A stretch of 64,000 bases of DNA, taken from the NCBI GenBank assembly GCA_021732845.1, contig JAKFUF010000013.1:1-64000 (forward strand), in the 5' to 3' direction. The position numbers were made by a program, and so were the translations under genes. The first letter of the stretch is position 1, and every line of letters starts with the position of its first letter. This document shows, one piece after another, positions 62,686 to 64,000 of the stretch. This DNA comes from Planctomycetaceae bacterium (lineage in GTDB: Bacteria; Planctomycetota; Planctomycetia; Planctomycetales; Planctomycetaceae). Under the pieces are notes generated by a model that was not told where the DNA came from, made no database searches, and saw only the letters and a list, made by a program, of their open reading frames with translations.

Positions 62686-63903
62686 ATGCCGGACTCCTGT
62701 CCCCTGTCTGCCGCCCAACGCCTGCGGTGCCTCGCGCATGGATTACCCCACCCTGCCATTTTCCTCTCCCTGTGTCTGACGGCGGTGCTTGCCGCCGCGG
62801 CGCAGTGCGCGGAGCTGGCCAAGATCCGCTACAACCCGGATGCCGGAGTGCTGGCACCAGTGCAGATTGGCGAGGAACGGGTGATCGGGTGGCTCGACAC
62901 CGGCTGCTCGCAGACCGTCTTCGATTGGTCCCTGCGGCGGCAGATGGGCCAGAAGATGGGCGAAATCCGGGCCAATACGACCACGGCGGCTATTGCCGCC
63001 AATCAGTTTGCCGCACCCCGTGCCACCGTGGCCAAGCTGCCGATCGGCGACGACCCGGTGCTCTGCCTGGGGATTCCGGAAGTCAAAGCCGTGGCTGGCT
63101 GCGAACTGCAGGCGTTCATCGGCATGACGTTTCTCAAGCACAAGATCCTCCAACTCGATCCCGACCGCGGCGTCGTCCGACTGCTGGACGCTCTGCCGCC
63201 CGACCTGGGCGAGCCGTTTGCCCTGGGCGTGAGCCCGCAGGCGATCCCCACGATCACCATGCAACTCCCCGGCGGCGGCGAAGAGCAGTTCCTGATCGAC
63301 ACCGGGTTGTTGACCTACAACAGCGGCGACCTGAGCGAATCGGTCCTGCGGACGCTGCGCGCCCGCCGCCAGGTCATCGATCTTGGCCGTGGACTGCGAA
63401 CTGACGCGCACGGCACTTCGGTGCTGCAAAAGGTCGAAATCACGTCGCTCAAACTGGGACCGTTCCAGCATCGCCATCTGCATTTCAGCAGCAGCACCCG
63501 CAGCACGATCGGCCTGCGGTTCCTCTCCCGCTACGTGGCGACGTTCGATTTCCCCGGTCAAACCCTCTACTTGCGAAAGAGCCGGACTTTCGACGAAGAA
63601 GACCGCCTGGACCGCAGTGGAATGCACTTCCTCCGCCGCAATGGCGAGGTGGAGATCGTGCAGGTCGACGCCGAAAGCCCCGCTGAAAATCAGGGGCTGC
63701 AGCCCGGCGACATCATCACGCACATTGATGGCGAACCGGCCCCCATCGGTGCCCTGCATCCCCTCCGCATGCGGCTCACCCAGGTCGAACACGCCGTCGA
63801 CCTCTCCGTCCGCCGCGGCCAGCAGCAGCGGGCGATCCACCTCGATTTGAATTTTGTGCCACCCAGACCACCGCAGAACCCGACGAAATTCCTGCCTCAG
63901 TAA
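62686..63903 (+). CDS. Secreted DTG-motif aspartic-protease-like protein with PDZ domain
   Basis: 405 residues. The N-terminus has a hydrophobic signal (AIFLSLCLTAVLAAAAQC) after about 23 polar residues. A retropepsin-like domain contains VIGWLDTGCSQTVFD (D71) and, about 130 residues later, FLIDTGLLTYNSGD (D205), so two Asp-Thr-Gly elements occur within one chain, as in a two-lobed pepsin-like or a duplicated retropepsin domain. The second lacks the usual Ser/Thr/Ala after DTG. A PDZ domain closes the protein: NGEVEIVQVDAESPAENQGLQPGDIITHIDGEP (about 320-352, in two pieces). This domain order is common in planctomycete aspartyl-protease-like proteins. A periplasmic role is likely; catalysis is not certain. 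Confidence 0.82.
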   Translation: MPDSCPLSAAQRLRCLAHGLPHPAIFLSLCLTAVLAAAAQCAELAKIRYNPDAGVLAPVQIGEERVIGWLDTGCSQTVFDWSLRRQMGQKMGEIRANTTTAAIAANQFAAPRATVAKLPIGDDPVLCLGIPEVKAVAGCELQAFIGMTFLKHKILQLDPDRGVVRLLDALPPDLGEPFALGVSPQAIPTITMQLPGGGEEQFLIDTGLLTYNSGDLSESVLRTLRARRQVIDLGRGLRTDAHGTSVLQKVEITSLKLGPFQHRHLHFSSSTRSTIGLRFLSRYVATFDFPGQTLYLRKSRTFDEEDRLDRSGMHFLRRNGEVEIVQVDAESPAENQGLQPGDIITHIDGEPAPIGALHPLRMRLTQVEHAVDLSVRRGQQQRAIHLDLNFVPPRPPQNPTKFLPQ

Positions 63904-63923
63904 CGACGCCTGACTCGACAGGA

Positions 63924-63956
63924 GCCAAGAGCCGCCAGTTTTGGGCGGCTCTTGGC
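63924..63956 (+). terminator. Strong terminator-type hairpin
   Basis: GCCAAGAGCCGCC - AGTTTTG loop - GGCGGCTCTTGGC is a perfect 13-base stem 20 bases after the protease-like gene's stop. No clear T-tract follows (ATTGTTG). Confidence 0.65.
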
Positions 63957-64000
63957 ATTGTTGCAGAGAGCGACACAAAGTAGCCGAGTCACTCCGTGAC

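Noticed and set aside
1-64000. tRNA, rRNA, CRISPR arrays, integrase or transposase genes
   Set aside because: I looked for conserved RNA stems, regular repeat-spacer spacing and DDE or tyrosine-recombinase motifs and found none I could support.

Overview
The window is high-GC (roughly 62-64% by eye) chromosomal DNA of a planctomycete, probably from the Planctomycetaceae or a close relative. The support is the gene content: a Tat-exported DUF1501 protein downstream of a secreted CxxCH protein, a TIGR03000-like Gly/Ser-rich surface protein, an Flp-type pilin with a short processing motif, several Ser/Thr kinases, PQQ/NHL/FG-GAP propellers, a CRTAC1-like ASPIC protein, many Tat signals and many dispersed hairpin repeats between genes. 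I see no rRNA, tRNA, CRISPR array, transposase or integrase, so this reads as ordinary chromosome with one obvious inserted cassette.

Layout. 0-7.7 kb: RNase-like small protein, NHL propeller, sugar-binding lipoprotein, pilin, Gly/Ser-rich protein, an aspartate carbamoyltransferase with a fused PyrI-type zinc domain, and an SGNH hydrolase. 7.7-10.05 kb: a complete Type II restriction-modification cassette (endonuclease, controller protein, C5-methyltransferase) with a tandem C-box operator, in visibly lower-GC DNA. 10.1-18.6 kb: DUF1445 protein, stand-alone trpB, lipoprotein, LptF/G-type permease, Dabb protein, membrane protein, enolase-superfamily enzyme, and a small protein plus Ser/Thr kinase pair. 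18.8-21.7 kb: a tightly packed run of deacetylase-like, methyltransferase, family-2 glycosyltransferase and kinase-fold genes that looks like a glycan or lipid modification operon. 21.8-25.4 kb: CxxCH protein plus DUF1501 partner. 25.5-44 kb: aminotransferase, glycosyltransferases, rfbA, phosphoesterase, glycosidase-like protein, kinase, universal stress protein, DUF423, PQQ propeller, FAH-family enzyme, ATP-grasp ligase, sulfite-oxidase-like protein and an ABC-2-like membrane protein.

44.2-49.4 kb is the most unusual stretch. Five codirectional, closely spaced genes encode two unrecognised proteins, an ATP-dependent polynucleotide ligase with an extra C-terminal domain and a 40-residue tandem-repeat tail, a BRCT-MerR-TPR fusion, and one more unrecognised protein. 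I read it as a candidate uncharacterised DNA-end or nick-processing module. 49.5-64 kb holds a very large FG-GAP/ASPIC protein, a large FtsX-type permease, the overlapping YhaO/YhaN-like (SbcD/Rad50-type) pair and a DTG-motif protease-like protein with a PDZ domain.

At the DNA level three signals are not explained by genes. The octamer TGAGCCAC/GTGGCTCA occurs about 33 times on both strands, in genes and between them, where 2-3 are expected. A two-hairpin REP/BIME-like element occurs five times, three of them between divergent genes. Other intergenic hairpins include a pair showing compensatory base changes.
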